Assembly (NCBI RefSeq): GCF_947498825.1
Contig: NZ_CANMLV010000002.1
Span: forward strand, 1-64,000
From: an uncultured Cedecea sp.
GTDB lineage: Bacteria > Pseudomonadota > Gammaproteobacteria > Enterobacterales > Enterobacteriaceae
Length of the DNA: 64,000 nt
Direction: 5' to 3'
This document shows, piece after piece, positions 22,181 through 31,399 of this stretch (the stretch's first letter is position 1; the number at the start of each line of letters is the position of its first letter). The notes beneath the pieces were generated by a model. That model ran no database searches and was not told where the DNA came from. It saw nothing but the letters and a program-made list of their open reading frames with translations. The position numbers and the translations under genes were made by a program.

Positions 22181-24460
22181 TTACATTGGCTGTGTCTGAG
22201 ACTCCACCACAGCCAATGCCACCATGTTAACGATACGACGTACAGAGGCTATCGGCGTTAAAATATGTACCGGTTTTGCCACACCCATCAATACCGGCCC
22301 GACGGTTACCCCCTCAGAGCTGGATACCCTCAGTAAGTTATAGCTAATACGGGCCGCTTCAACGTCAGGCATAATCAGAATGTTCGCCGATCCTTTTAGT
22401 GGGCTATCCGGCATACGTTCCATACGGATACTTTCCACTAACGCCGCGTCGCCATGCATTTCACCATCAATTTCCAGTCCCGGCGCACGCTTACGAACAT
22501 TCTCCAGAGTCTGGCGCATTTTACAGGCAGCTTTTGAGTCAGAAGATCCATAGTTAGAATGTGATAATAAGGCGACTTTCGGTTCAATACCGAAACGACG
22601 TACCGTTTCCGCAGCCAGCAAGGTGATTTCAGTGAGTTCTTCCACTGACGGATCATCATTGACATAAGTATCTGCAATAAAGGTATTACCGCTCGGTAGC
22701 AATAACGCATTCATCGCCCCGGCCGCCCGCACATTATCACGATAGCCAAAGAGTTTTTCGACTACCGAAAAATGTTCGTGGTAGTCGCCAATAGTGCCGC
22801 AAATCAAGGCGTCAGCTTCTCCCCTGTGTACCATAATGGCACCAATTACTGTGGTATTGCTGATAACTGCGCGCTGAGCCTGTTCCTGAGTGATACCCCG
22901 GCGTTTCATGATATTGTAGTACTCTTTCCAGTACTCTTTAAAACGCGGGTCAGATTCATTATTGACGATTTCAAAATCAATACCCGGCTGAATTTGCAGG
23001 CCCAGTTTTTTCAGTCGCATCTCAATAACGCTGGGACGACCAATCAGAATCGGTTTCGCCAGTCCCAGACTCACCAGTTCCTGCGTGGCATGCAGTACCC
23101 GTATCTCCTCTCCTTCACTCAGTACCACTCGTTTAGGATCTTTACGAGCCTGGGAGAAGATCGGTTTCATAAACAGATTGGTTTTATAGACAAATTCCGA
23201 GAGTTTATCTTTATAAGCGTCAAAGTCAGCAATCGGTCTGGTTGCCACGCCGGAATCCATCGCCGCTTTGGCAACGGCTGGTGCAATTTTGACGATCAGG
23301 CGCGGATCAAAGGGTTTCGGAATGATATATTCAGGGCCAAAACTCAGCTCTTCTTCACCGTAGGCAGAAGCCACCTCTTCACTTTGTTCAGCATGGGCCA
23401 AAGCCGCTATAGCATGAACGGCTGCCAGCTTCATCTGCTCGTTAATCGCCGTCGCACCAACATCCAGCGCTCCGCGGAAAATAAACGGAAAGCACAGTAC
23501 GTTATTAACCTGATTAGGAAAGTCAGAACGTCCGGTACAGATAATAGCGTCAGGTCGAACTTCTTTCGCCAGTGGTGGCAAAATTTCTGGCTCAGGGTTT
23601 GCCAGCGCCAGAATTAACGGCGCTTTGGCCATTTTTTTGACCATATCCTGAGTCAATACTTTCGGCCCTGAGCAGCCGAGGAAAATATCCGCTCCGCCAA
23701 TCACATCATCGAGCGTACGCTTCCCGGTATCCGCCACCGCATAAGTGGCCTTGGTTTCCGCCATCGGCTCTTCACGCCCCTGGTAAATCACACCTTTGGA
23801 GTCACAGACGACAATATTGCGCTTTTGCATACCCAGGGCGACCAGTAAATTCATGCAGGCTATCGCTGATGCGCCAGCACCAGACACCACCAGCCTGACT
23901 TCCGCGATATGTTTACCCACCACGCGCAAGCCATTGAGCACCGCCGCAGTACAGATAATCGCAGTACCGTGTTGGTCATCATGAAAGACCGGAATATTCA
24001 TGCGCTCACGAAGCTGTTTTTCAATATAAAAACATTCCGGGGCTTTAATATCTTCCAGGTTGATCCCACCAAAGGTCGGTTCAAGTGCCGCTATAATCTC
24101 AATCAGTTTATCCGGGTCCATTTCATCAATTTCAATATCAAAAACATCAATATTGGCGAACTTTTTAAATAGAACCCCTTTACCTTCCATCACTGGCTTA
24201 CCCGCCAGTGCACCAATATTACCCAGCCCCAACACCGCAGTACCGTTAGAGATAACACCAACCAGGTTACCCCGGGCGGTATATTTATAAGCCAACAGCG
24301 GGTCTTTTTCGATTTCCAGACAAGGCGCAGCGACTCCCGGAGAGTACGCCAGAGCCAGATCACGCTGAGTTGCTAAGGGTTTGGTCGGAGAAACTTGTAT
24401 CTTTCCAGGAATGGGAAACTCATGAAAGTCAAGGGCACTTTGTTTCAATTGTTCATCCAT
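22181..24460 (-). CDS. maeB: NADP-dependent malic enzyme MaeB
   Basis: A 759-residue malic enzyme that decarboxylates malate to pyruvate with NADP+. The N-terminal malic domain shows YSPGVAAPC, the NAD-binding [10 protein letters not shown] and [10 protein letters not shown]; the C-terminal half (from about residue 430) is a phosphotransacetylase-like domain thought to be regulatory. Length is identical to E. coli MaeB. It is convergent with hemF (7 bp between stops). A 281-codon open frame on the opposite strand inside it is a shadow. Confidence 0.97.
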   Translation of the reverse strand: MDEQLKQSALDFHEFPIPGKIQVSPTKPLATQRDLALAYSPGVAAPCLEIEKDPLLAYKYTARGNLVGVISNGTAVLGLGNIGALAGKPVMEGKGVLFKKFANIDVFDIEIDEMDPDKLIEIIAALEPTFGGINLEDIKAPECFYIEKQLRERMNIPVFHDDQHGTAIICTAAVLNGLRVVGKHIAEVRLVVSGAGASAIACMNLLVALGMQKRNIVVCDSKGVIYQGREEPMAETKATYAVADTGKRTLDDVIGGADIFLGCSGPKVLTQDMVKKMAKAPLILALANPEPEILPPLAKEVRPDAIICTGRSDFPNQVNNVLCFPFIFRGALDVGATAINEQMKLAAVHAIAALAHAEQSEEVASAYGEEELSFGPEYIIPKPFDPRLIVKIAPAVAKAAMDSGVATRPIADFDAYKDKLSEFVYKTNLFMKPIFSQARKDPKRVVLSEGEEIRVLHATQELVSLGLAKPILIGRPSVIEMRLKKLGLQIQPGIDFEIVNNESDPRFKEYWKEYYNIMKRRGITQEQAQRAVISNTTVIGAIMVHRGEADALICGTIGDYHEHFSVVEKLFGYRDNVRAAGAMNALLLPSGNTFIADTYVNDDPSVEELTEITLLAAETVRRFGIEPKVALLSHSNYGSSDSKAACKMRQTLENVRKRAPGLEIDGEMHGDAALVESIRMERMPDSPLKGSANILIMPDVEAARISYNLLRVSSSEGVTVGPVLMGVAKPVHILTPIASVRRIVNMVALAVVESQTQPM

Positions 24461-24573
24461 CAGGTTATTCCTTGATAACAGTGATTAATAACAGCATCAG
24501 CCAAGCAGTATCCCCTGCCAGTGACAGATAAACGGTGAGCTAGCCCATATTATTGACATGCTATGTGGTAAAA

Positions 24574-24771
24574 TTATCTATTCTCAGCATATTCCGCCGC
24601 ATCTCGTAAGAATAGCGGTCTACTGCGCTTCTCATTCCAGATAAACGCCATGTAACCGGTATCACCTTGTTTGACGGACGATACTGCATATAAACCAGGA
24701 CATGAGAGAGCGTTTTTAGCCGGGAGTTCGTCCCATCTAAAAGCGGCAGCCTGCCCCCCGCCATCGCTCAA
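24574..24771 (-). CDS. Short ORF of unknown function (65 codons)
   Basis: I do not recognise this protein. It would start at TTG 24771, inside the stop codon of the preceding 47-codon ORF, and read [16 protein letters not shown] and later GYMAFIWNEKRSRPLFL. Codon use is similar to neighbouring genes. It has no signal peptide, membrane segment or known motif that I can see. It lies in the 447-bp maeB-nudK gap, where E. coli has other genes. It may be a coupled small gene, or part of a decayed larger one. Between it and maeB (24461-24573) I see only the maeB leader. Confidence 0.3.
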   Translation of the reverse strand: MSDGGGQAAAFRWDELPAKNALSCPGLYAVSSVKQGDTGYMAFIWNEKRSRPLFLRDAAEYAENR

Positions 24772-24911
24772 CTATTCTTTAAACTGGCACGAATGATGCC
24801 TTTGAGATAAGAAGTCGCTATATGAGAAGTCAGCGTTTCATCCAGCTGTTTTTCATTGGCCTGGCGCATGATTTCCTGCCAGGCCAGGACTCGTGATTCA
24901 CGCAATATCAC
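24768..24911 (-). CDS. Short ORF of unknown function (47 codons) overlapping nudK
   Basis: The reading starts at GTG 24911, which overlaps the nudK stop (ATGTGA), and encodes a charged, helical-looking peptide ([20 protein letters not shown], then [14 protein letters not shown]). Codon use is gene-like. I do not recognise it. It overlaps the next ORF by 4 bp, so nudK and the two ORFs form a chain of stop-start overlaps. It could instead be the tail of a decayed gene. TTG 24905 is an alternative start. Confidence 0.35.
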   Translation of the reverse strand: MILRESRVLAWQEIMRQANEKQLDETLTSHIATSYLKGIIRASLKNS

Positions 24912-25480
24912 ATGATATTTCGTAGCTGAAGCTGCTGCAGCAAAATCACCGTTTTTCCATCACAGATTTCCCCGCTAGCCACCATCTCCAGAGCCTGACT
25001 AAAGGGGAGTTCTAACACGTCGATATCTTCATCCTCGATACCTCCGCCAGTATATTTACGCTGTGCGTCGGTGTAGGCTGCAAGGTAGAAATAGACAATT
25101 TCGGTCACGCCACCCGGCGACATGTAGAGCTCAAAGACTTTTTCCAGCTCCTCCACCTCATAACCGGTCTCTTCCATTGCCTCTTTTCGCGCACACTGCT
25201 CAGGTTCATCTGCATCCAGCAATCCGGCACAGGTTTCTATTAGCGTGCCATCAGCATTACCGTTTAGCCAGGTTGCGATACGAAACTGCCGGGTCAAAAC
25301 AACGGTTTTCTTCTCACGGTTATACAGCAGAATGGTCGCCCCATTTCCACGATCATACACTTCACGTTTATGGCGAATCGTTTCCCCATTACGGCGACGG
25401 AGGTCATAAGTGACATTACGCAGAATAAAATAGTTATCTGAAAGAAGCTGATTTTTAATAACATTAATCGCTAATGGCAT
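24908..25480 (-). CDS. nudK: GDP-mannose pyrophosphatase NudK
   Basis: A 190-residue Nudix hydrolase, which in E. coli splits GDP-mannose to GMP and mannose-1-phosphate. The Nudix box runs from [20 protein letters not shown] to the following GYEVEEL, with the EAMEETG glutamates that bind metal (about residues 97-115). E. coli NudK is 191 residues, so it is full length. It is divergent from acrD, 264 bp away. Two short overlapping ORFs follow its stop. Confidence 0.92.
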   Translation of the reverse strand: MPLAINVIKNQLLSDNYFILRNVTYDLRRRNGETIRHKREVYDRGNGATILLYNREKKTVVLTRQFRIATWLNGNADGTLIETCAGLLDADEPEQCARKEAMEETGYEVEELEKVFELYMSPGGVTEIVYFYLAAYTDAQRKYTGGGIEDEDIDVLELPFSQALEMVASGEICDGKTVILLQQLQLRNIM

Positions 25481-25676
25481 CCTGTACCTCCAATATGGTA
25501 AGACAACTATTCTTCTGATATTACAGCAGAATTCATATTAACATCATCAGACAGAGGGAGGGGGTTTTGTCGGTTTTGTGACACTGCCGCCTGACGGGTA
25601 TGTAAAGATATCCATGTTAACAGGCAGGCCGAATGAAAGTAATTTACATTATCTTCGTAATTTCCCCACGTTTGTT

Positions 25677-25695
25677 GCTTAAAGAACGCTTAAAG
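25677..25695 (+). promoter_or_regulatory. Direct repeat GCTTAAAG with 11-bp period upstream of acrD
   Basis: Two identical 8-bp repeats start exactly 11 bp apart, one helical turn, and end 49 bp before the acrD ATG. OmpR-family response regulators bind such tandem half-sites, and E. coli acrD is controlled by BaeR and CpxR. The sequence does not clearly match either known box. Confidence 0.35.
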
Positions 25696-25744
25696 TGGGG
25701 ATAGTTTCTAATAAAAAAGAAGTGTTTTTAAGGGGTTCCATCGC

Positions 25745-28700
25745 ATGGCGAATTTTTTTATCTCACGCCCAATTTTTGCATGGGTGCTGGCGATAGTCTT
25801 ATGTCTGACCGGAACACTGGCTATTTTTTCCCTTCCCGTTGAGCAATATCCGAATCTTGCGCCCCCCAATGTGCGCATCACTGCAAACTATCCCGGAGCA
25901 TCTGCCCAGACACTCGAAAATACCGTTACCCAAGTCATTGAACAAAGTATGACAGGCCTGGATAACCTGATGTATATGTCATCCCAGAGCAGCGCTGTGG
26001 GTCAGGCTTCGATCACCTTAAGTTTTAAAGCAGGCACCGATCCGAATGAAGCGGTGCAACAGGTGCAGAATCAGCTGCAATCAGCGCTGAGACGGCTTCC
26101 GCAACCGGTTCAAGCACAAGGCGTCAATGTACGTAAAACGGGTGATAGCAATATTCTGATGATTGCCTTTGTCTCAACTGACGGCAGCATGGATAAGCAG
26201 GATATTGCCGACTATGTTGCCAGCCAGATCCAAGATCCGATAAGCCGTATCGATGGGGTCGGAGATGTTGATGCCTATGGCTCCCAGTATGCAATGCGTA
26301 TTTGGCTCGATCCGATAAAACTGACCAGTTATCAACTGACTCCTCAGGATGTGGTTGAAAAGATTAAATCCCAGAATGCGCAAATTGCCGTTGGTCAGTT
26401 AGGAGCAACACCCGCTCTGGATAGTCAGATGTTGAATGCCACCATCAACTCCCAGTCGCTGCTACAGACGCCGCAACAATTTCGCGATATTGCCTTACGG
26501 GTCAATCAAAATGGTTCCGTGATTACACTGGGTGATGTGGCTGAGGTTGAACTGGGGGCTGAACGCTATGATTTCCTGAGCCGCTTTAATGGTCAGCCCG
26601 CCTCGGGACTCGGTGTTAAACTCGCCTCTGGAGCCAATGAAATAGCCACCGATAAATTGGTCAGAGATAAGATAACGGAACTTTCACGCTATTTTCCGCA
26701 TGGACTGGAAGCCAAAGTTGCGTTTGAAACCACCCCCTTTGTTAAAGCATCGATTCAGGATGTGGTTAAAACCCTGCTGGAAGCCATTCTGCTGGTATTT
26801 CTGGTGATGTATCTGTTCTTGCAGAATTTCCGCGCCACCTTAATTCCCACTATTGCCGTCCCGGTCGTATTACTGGGTACCTTTGCGGTGCTGTATGCCT
26901 TTGGCTTTAGTATTAACACCCTGACGATGTTTGCGATGGTACTGGCTATCGGCCTGCTCGTTGATGATGCGATCGTTGTTGTTGAGAACGTCGAACGGAT
27001 CATGAGTGAGGAAGGACTTTCACCTGCCGAAGCGACCCGAAAATCAATGGGGCAAATTCAGGGTGCCTTGGTGGGTATAGGCCTTGTTCTGTCAGCTGTT
27101 TTTGTCCCTATGGCCTTCTTTGGCGGTACCACAGGGGCTATTTACCGACAGTTCTCCATCACTATTGTTTCGGCAATGGTACTTTCTGTGCTGGTGGCAT
27201 TGATTTTAACTCCGGCATTGTGTGCAACCTTATTAAAACCCCTGCGTAAAGGTGAACTGCACGGTCAGAAAGGTTTCTTTGGCTGGTTTAACCGTCGATT
27301 TGATAAAGCAGCTCACGGCTATGAAGGTATGGTCGGTCGCATTATCAACCGGAGTCTGCGCTGGCTGGCTATCTACGTATTGCTCATTGTAGCAATGGTT
27401 ATTCTGTTTATGCGTCTACCGACCTCATTTTTGCCCATAGAGGATCGCGGCGTGTTTTCCACCTCGGTACAGTTACCTAGCGGTTCAACTCAACAACAAA
27501 CCCTTAAAGTTGTTGAAAAGATAGAGCAATATTACCTTACTCAGGAAAAGGATAATGTCGTTTCCGTCTTCGCTACTATTGGTTCGGGCCCCGGAGGCAA
27601 CGGACAAAACGTTGCCCGTTTGTTTGTGCGCCTCAAAGACTGGAGCCTGCGTGACAGTAAAGCCGCGAGTGCCGAAGCTATCATTGAACGGGCCACTAAG
27701 GAGCTTTCGAAGATTAAGGAAGCGCGTGTGTTTGCCAGTAGCCCTCCGGCAATCAGTGGGCTGGGGGGTTCGGCAGGTTTCGATATGGCATTACAGGATA
27801 ATGCAGGTATCGGACACCAAGGTCTGATGGAAGTACGCAATCAGTTACTGAGCCTGGCTAACGCCAGTCCTCAGCTCACCCGTGTTCGTCATAATGGTCT
27901 CGATGATAGCCCCCAATTACAGATAGATATCGATCAGCGTAAAGCCCAGGCGTTGGGTGTATCGGTGGATGATATTAACAATACTCTCCAGACAGCATGG
28001 GGTTCCAGCTATGTAAATGACTTTATGGATCGGGGACGAGTTAAAAAAGTCTATGTCCAAGCCGCCGCACAATATCGTATGCAACCGGATGATATTCAAC
28101 GCTGGTATGTGCGTAACAACCAAGGAAATATGGTGCCCTTCTCGGCCTTTGCCTCTTCTCATTGGGAAACAGGGTCATCACGTCTTGAACGTTATAATGG
28201 CTTCTCTTCACTGGGGATCGTCGGTGAGGCAGCCCCGGGCGTCAGTAACGGTACCGCAATGGATATTATGGAACAACTGGTAAGCCAGCTACCGACAGGA
28301 TTTGGCCTTGAGTGGAGCGGGATCTCTTATCAGGAACGTTTATCTGGAGCCCAGGCTCCTGCCCTGTATGCCTTGTCATTACTGGTTATTTTCCTTTGTC
28401 TGGCCGCATTGTATGAAAGCTGGTCAGTGCCCTTCTCCGTCATGCTGACTGTTCCTCTGGGAGTGATTGGTGCGCTGGTCGCCACCTGGCTACGCGGGCT
28501 GGAAAATGATGTCTATTTTCAGGTCGGACTACTGACCGTCATCGGCTTGTCAGCGAAAAATGCCATTCTGATTGTTGAATTTGCTAATGACTTAAACGCC
28601 CGTGGGCAGGATTTAGTCGCGGCAACACGCGTAGCCTGTCGTCAGCGTCTGCGCCCGATACTGATGACCTCTCTGGCTTTTATCTTCGGCGTCTTACCTC

Positions 28701-28858
28701 TGGTGATTAGTAGCGGTGCAGGATCAAGTAGTCAGCATGCGGTAGGTACAGGGGTGATGGGGGGAATGATCTCAGCGACATTCCTGGCGATTCTCTTTGT
28801 GCCGTTATTCTTTGTTCTGGTGCGCAGACGGTTTCCTGTACATAAGCGTCCTGAATAG
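25745..28858 (+). CDS. acrD: RND multidrug efflux transporter AcrD
   Basis: A 1037-residue inner-membrane proton-driven pump of the HAE-1 RND family. It works with AcrA and TolC; E. coli AcrD exports aminoglycosides and other hydrophilic or anionic drugs. There are twelve membrane segments in two repeats, with the proton-relay aspartate pair in [18 protein letters not shown] (about residues 405-415) and large periplasmic loops after TM1 and TM7. Length is identical to E. coli AcrD. No adaptor gene is adjacent, as in E. coli. A strong terminator follows. Confidence 0.96.
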   Translation: MANFFISRPIFAWVLAIVLCLTGTLAIFSLPVEQYPNLAPPNVRITANYPGASAQTLENTVTQVIEQSMTGLDNLMYMSSQSSAVGQASITLSFKAGTDPNEAVQQVQNQLQSALRRLPQPVQAQGVNVRKTGDSNILMIAFVSTDGSMDKQDIADYVASQIQDPISRIDGVGDVDAYGSQYAMRIWLDPIKLTSYQLTPQDVVEKIKSQNAQIAVGQLGATPALDSQMLNATINSQSLLQTPQQFRDIALRVNQNGSVITLGDVAEVELGAERYDFLSRFNGQPASGLGVKLASGANEIATDKLVRDKITELSRYFPHGLEAKVAFETTPFVKASIQDVVKTLLEAILLVFLVMYLFLQNFRATLIPTIAVPVVLLGTFAVLYAFGFSINTLTMFAMVLAIGLLVDDAIVVVENVERIMSEEGLSPAEATRKSMGQIQGALVGIGLVLSAVFVPMAFFGGTTGAIYRQFSITIVSAMVLSVLVALILTPALCATLLKPLRKGELHGQKGFFGWFNRRFDKAAHGYEGMVGRIINRSLRWLAIYVLLIVAMVILFMRLPTSFLPIEDRGVFSTSVQLPSGSTQQQTLKVVEKIEQYYLTQEKDNVVSVFATIGSGPGGNGQNVARLFVRLKDWSLRDSKAASAEAIIERATKELSKIKEARVFASSPPAISGLGGSAGFDMALQDNAGIGHQGLMEVRNQLLSLANASPQLTRVRHNGLDDSPQLQIDIDQRKAQALGVSVDDINNTLQTAWGSSYVNDFMDRGRVKKVYVQAAAQYRMQPDDIQRWYVRNNQGNMVPFSAFASSHWETGSSRLERYNGFSSLGIVGEAAPGVSNGTAMDIMEQLVSQLPTGFGLEWSGISYQERLSGAQAPALYALSLLVIFLCLAALYESWSVPFSVMLTVPLGVIGALVATWLRGLENDVYFQVGLLTVIGLSAKNAILIVEFANDLNARGQDLVAATRVACRQRLRPILMTSLAFIFGVLPLVISSGAGSSSQHAVGTGVMGGMISATFLAILFVPLFFVLVRRRFPVHKRPE

Positions 28859-28869
28859 CCACCAAAGAT

Positions 28870-28903
28870 AAAGCGCCCGTTCAAAAAGAGGGCGCTTTAT
28901 TTG
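28870..28903 (+). terminator. Intrinsic terminator of acrD
   Basis: AAAGCGCCC pairs with GGGCGCTTT around an 11-nt loop, followed by ATTTG. It lies 11 bp after the acrD stop. Confidence 0.85.
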
Positions 28904-28945
28904 TTTAACCTACTGGTCAGTAAATTTATTGTCATATCACGTTTT

Positions 28946-29069
28946 ATATTCCCAAAATAATTCGAGTTACAGGAGGCAACAAGAGAATGAATCCCGAAGA
29001 GCTTACTCTGGTAAGTGATTCGAGTGAACGCAGCCAACGTATCTGTAACTTGAAGTATGACGGGGATAT
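28946..29069. repeat. ERIC repeat, near-classic, after acrD
   Basis: It carries the classic ERIC core: AATGAATCCCGAAGAGCTTA, GGTAAGTGATTCGAGTGAACG and GCCAACGTATCTGTAACTTG. The ends are mutated (ATTCCC, GGGGAT). It ends 9 bp before the ypfM stop. The rest of the 28859-29637 gap holds the acrD terminator, ypfM and about 500 bp of AT-rich sequence in which I see no gene. Confidence 0.92.
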
Positions 29070-29078
29070 TCTGGATTT

Positions 29079-29138
29079 TTATTTGCGCAACATTAGCTCA
29101 ATAAAATCTTTCCAGTGCCCTAGTTCAGTATCAATCAT
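29079..29138 (-). CDS. ypfM: 19-residue small protein YpfM
   Basis: The peptide MIDTELGHWKDFIELMLRK is encoded on the minus strand between acrD and yffB. This is the same length, strand and location as E. coli YpfM, with only a few conservative differences from that peptide as I recall it. A TTGAGGAAT ribosome site lies just upstream of its ATG. E. coli YpfM was found in small-protein surveys and has no known function. The peptide is amphipathic and basic at its C-terminus. The ERIC repeat lies immediately downstream. Confidence 0.85.
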   Translation of the reverse strand: MIDTELGHWKDFIELMLRK

Positions 29139-29637
29139 AGATTCCTCAAGTATTACAATCTTATCACTCTGAGTCTGTTTCAGTGGTTTATCCGGGATAA
29201 TCCCTTGCCAGCTCAGTGGGTAATTAATACGTCATTCGATGATTAACAGTCAATCAGAACTTTAAACATTTTTTAACAGGATCGCATTTACCATAATTCT
29301 GCATCACAGCCACCAAAAACAGAAAAAAACAAAAATTAATATAAAACAACCAATTAAATTAAAATAAAAAATGAAATACGTCTGTTATTCTGATGTGTAT
29401 ATTTGTTAAATAAATCATTCTGAAGAAGATAATCAAATAATTTGTAAACGATTTTATAGGATAGCTCACATGGACTGAGGTCTCTGGAGAGCCAACAGAT
29501 GAAGTATTGCGGGGATATGTTATCGAACTACTCGCTGATTGAGTTATTATCAGCCTCCTTTGCTCAGTATTATCCTTGTTCTCTCTTGTCGAGATAACAA
29601 CTGACTGGCTCTCATTTGCCAACAGGAGTGGTATTTT

Positions 29638-30018
29638 ATGTCAGACAAGCTTAAACACGCGTTGCCTGTACTTTATGGTATTAAAAACTGCGACACGATA
29701 AAGAAAGCCCGCCGTTTTCTTGAGCAACAGAATGTGGATTATCAATTTCACGATTATCGTGTTGATGGCCTTGATCCCGCTCTGTTGAATAGCTTTATCG
29801 CCGAACTGGGCTGGGAAGCGTTACTGAATACACGCGGAACAACCTGGCGTAAGCTTGACGAAACGCTACGTGCCAGCATCACTGATGCATCTGGTGCTGC
29901 AAAATTAATGCTTTCGATGCCAGCAATTATCAAACGCCCATTGCTCTGTGCGCCCGGTAAGCCTATGCTTTTGGGCTTTAATGAATCAAGTTATCTGAAG
30001 TTTATCAACGAGGTATAG
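29638..30018 (+). CDS. yffB: ArsC/Spx-family protein YffB
   Basis: A 126-residue thioredoxin-fold protein of the arsenate reductase-like (Spx/YffB) family. The N-terminal motif is [18 protein letters not shown] with a single active-site cysteine, followed by [24 protein letters not shown] and AIIKRPLL. E. coli YffB is 118 residues; the extra residues are at the N-terminus. Its role is unknown, and a glutathione-dependent thiol activity has been proposed. AGGAG precedes the start. Four bases separate it from dapE, an obvious operon. Confidence 0.93.
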   Translation: MSDKLKHALPVLYGIKNCDTIKKARRFLEQQNVDYQFHDYRVDGLDPALLNSFIAELGWEALLNTRGTTWRKLDETLRASITDASGAAKLMLSMPAIIKRPLLCAPGKPMLLGFNESSYLKFINEV

Positions 30019-30022
30019 CCTT

Positions 30023-31150
30023 ATGTCGTGCCCGGTTATTGAGCTGGCCCAACAGCTTATTCGTCGCCCTTCCCTCAGCCCTGATGATGCGGGATGCCAG
30101 GCGTTAATGATAGAACGTCTGCGTGCTATCGGTTTTACGGTTGAACGCATGGATTTTGGCGAAACACAAAATTTCTGGGCCTGGCGCGGGCAAGGTGAGA
30201 CCCTGGCATTTGCCGGACATACCGATGTAGTCCCTCCCGGTGACGCGGATCGCTGGATTAACGCCCCTTTCGAACCCACTATTCGTGATGGCATGCTGTT
30301 TGGTCGCGGTAGTGCGGATATGAAAGGCTCACTGGCGGCAATGGTGGTTGCTGCGGAGCGTTTTGTTGAACAGTATCCTCATCACAGAGGCCGCCTGGCG
30401 TTTTTAATTACCTCCGATGAAGAGGCCAGCGCTAAGGACGGTACTGTCAAAGTCGTCGAAGCGTTGATGGCTCGTCAAGAACGTCTGGATTATTGTCTGG
30501 TCGGTGAGCCCTCCAGTACCGAAGTGGTCGGTGATGTTGTCAAAAATGGTCGCCGCGGTTCTCTGACCTGTAACTTAACTATTCATGGGGTTCAGGGCCA
30601 TGTTGCCTATCCGCATCTGGCGGATAATCCAGTACATCGCGCAGCGCCAATGCTGAATGAACTCGTCACCACTGAATGGGATAAAGGCAATGAGTTCTTC
30701 CCTGCGACCAGTATGCAAATTGCCAATGTTCAGGCCGGAACAGGCAGTAACAATGTGATCCCGGGTGAACTGTTTGTGCAGTTCAACTTTCGCTTTAGTA
30801 CCGAACTGACGGATACCGAAATCAAACGTCGCGTCACCATGTTACTGGATAAATACCAGCTCCGTTATACGCTGGACTGGTGGCTTTCAGGGCAGCCCTT
30901 CCTGACACCGCGTGGTAAATTGGTCGATGCTGTAGTCCATGCTATTGAGCATTATAATGAGATTAAGCCGCAACTATTGACCACTGGTGGAACATCTGAC
31001 GGACGCTTTATTGCCCGTATGGGGGCTCAAGTTGTCGAACTCGGCCCGGTCAATGCGACTATCCATAAAATCAATGAGTGCGTGAAGGCGTCCGATCTGC
31101 AGTTGCTGGCGCGGATGTATCAGCGCATTATGGAACAGCTCATTGCCTGA
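30023..31150 (+). CDS. dapE: Succinyl-diaminopimelate desuccinylase
   Basis: A 375-residue zinc hydrolase that makes LL-diaminopimelate for lysine and peptidoglycan. Metal ligands are visible in [11 protein letters not shown] (His66, Asp68), [20 protein letters not shown] with the catalytic glutamate pair, and the C-terminal NATIHKINE histidine. Length equals E. coli DapE. It follows yffB by 4 bp and precedes ypfN by 17 bp. dapA, another step of the same pathway, lies 5 kb further on. Confidence 0.98.
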   Translation: MSCPVIELAQQLIRRPSLSPDDAGCQALMIERLRAIGFTVERMDFGETQNFWAWRGQGETLAFAGHTDVVPPGDADRWINAPFEPTIRDGMLFGRGSADMKGSLAAMVVAAERFVEQYPHHRGRLAFLITSDEEASAKDGTVKVVEALMARQERLDYCLVGEPSSTEVVGDVVKNGRRGSLTCNLTIHGVQGHVAYPHLADNPVHRAAPMLNELVTTEWDKGNEFFPATSMQIANVQAGTGSNNVIPGELFVQFNFRFSTELTDTEIKRRVTMLLDKYQLRYTLDWWLSGQPFLTPRGKLVDAVVHAIEHYNEIKPQLLTTGGTSDGRFIARMGAQVVELGPVNATIHKINECVKASDLQLLARMYQRIMEQLIA

Positions 31151-31167
31151 CAACAGGGGGTATCAGC

Positions 31168-31359
31168 ATGGAATGGCTAGCGAGTTACTGGTGGATTTTT
31201 ATTCTGGTGGCACTGGTAGGCGTGTTTATTAATGTCATTAAAGATCTGAACCGGGTCGATCATAAAAAATTTCTGGCCAATAAGCCCGAATTACCGCCCC
31301 ATCGGGACTGTAACGATAAATGGGATGACGACGACGATAATCCTCCCAAAAAATCCTGA
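31168..31359 (+). CDS. ypfN: UPF0370 family membrane protein YpfN
   Basis: A 63-residue protein with one N-terminal membrane segment ([17 protein letters not shown]) and a cytoplasmic tail that is basic, then acidic ([13 protein letters not shown]). It matches E. coli YpfN (66 residues) including [19 protein letters not shown]. Function is unknown. I start at ATG 31168, which gives the E. coli N-terminus MEWLASYWW. It is the last gene of the yffB-dapE-ypfN group, and a terminator follows. Confidence 0.93.
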   Translation: MEWLASYWWIFILVALVGVFINVIKDLNRVDHKKFLANKPELPPHRDCNDKWDDDDDNPPKKS

Positions 31360-31373
31360 TAACACAACACCAG

Positions 31374-31399
31374 CGGGCTGAATATTCAGCCCGTTTTTT
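31374..31399. terminator. Terminator after ypfN
   Basis: CGGGCTGAAT and ATTCAGCCCG form a perfect 20-base palindrome followed by TTTTTT. It lies in the 38-bp gap between convergent ypfN and tmcA. Confidence 0.88.

Noticed and set aside
22772-23617. 281-codon open frame on the plus strand inside maeB
   Set aside because: It is antisense to a full-length, highly conserved malic enzyme gene and its translation has a cysteine-, phenylalanine- and arginine-rich shadow composition with no recognisable motif.
28987-29172. 61-codon open frame after acrD
   Set aside because: It is made of the ERIC repeat plus the antisense of ypfM, so coding is unlikely.
29359-29622. 87-codon minus-strand open frame before yffB
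   Set aside because: AT-rich, Ser/Ile-rich translation, no ribosome site, ends in low-complexity sequence, and covers the expected yffB promoter.
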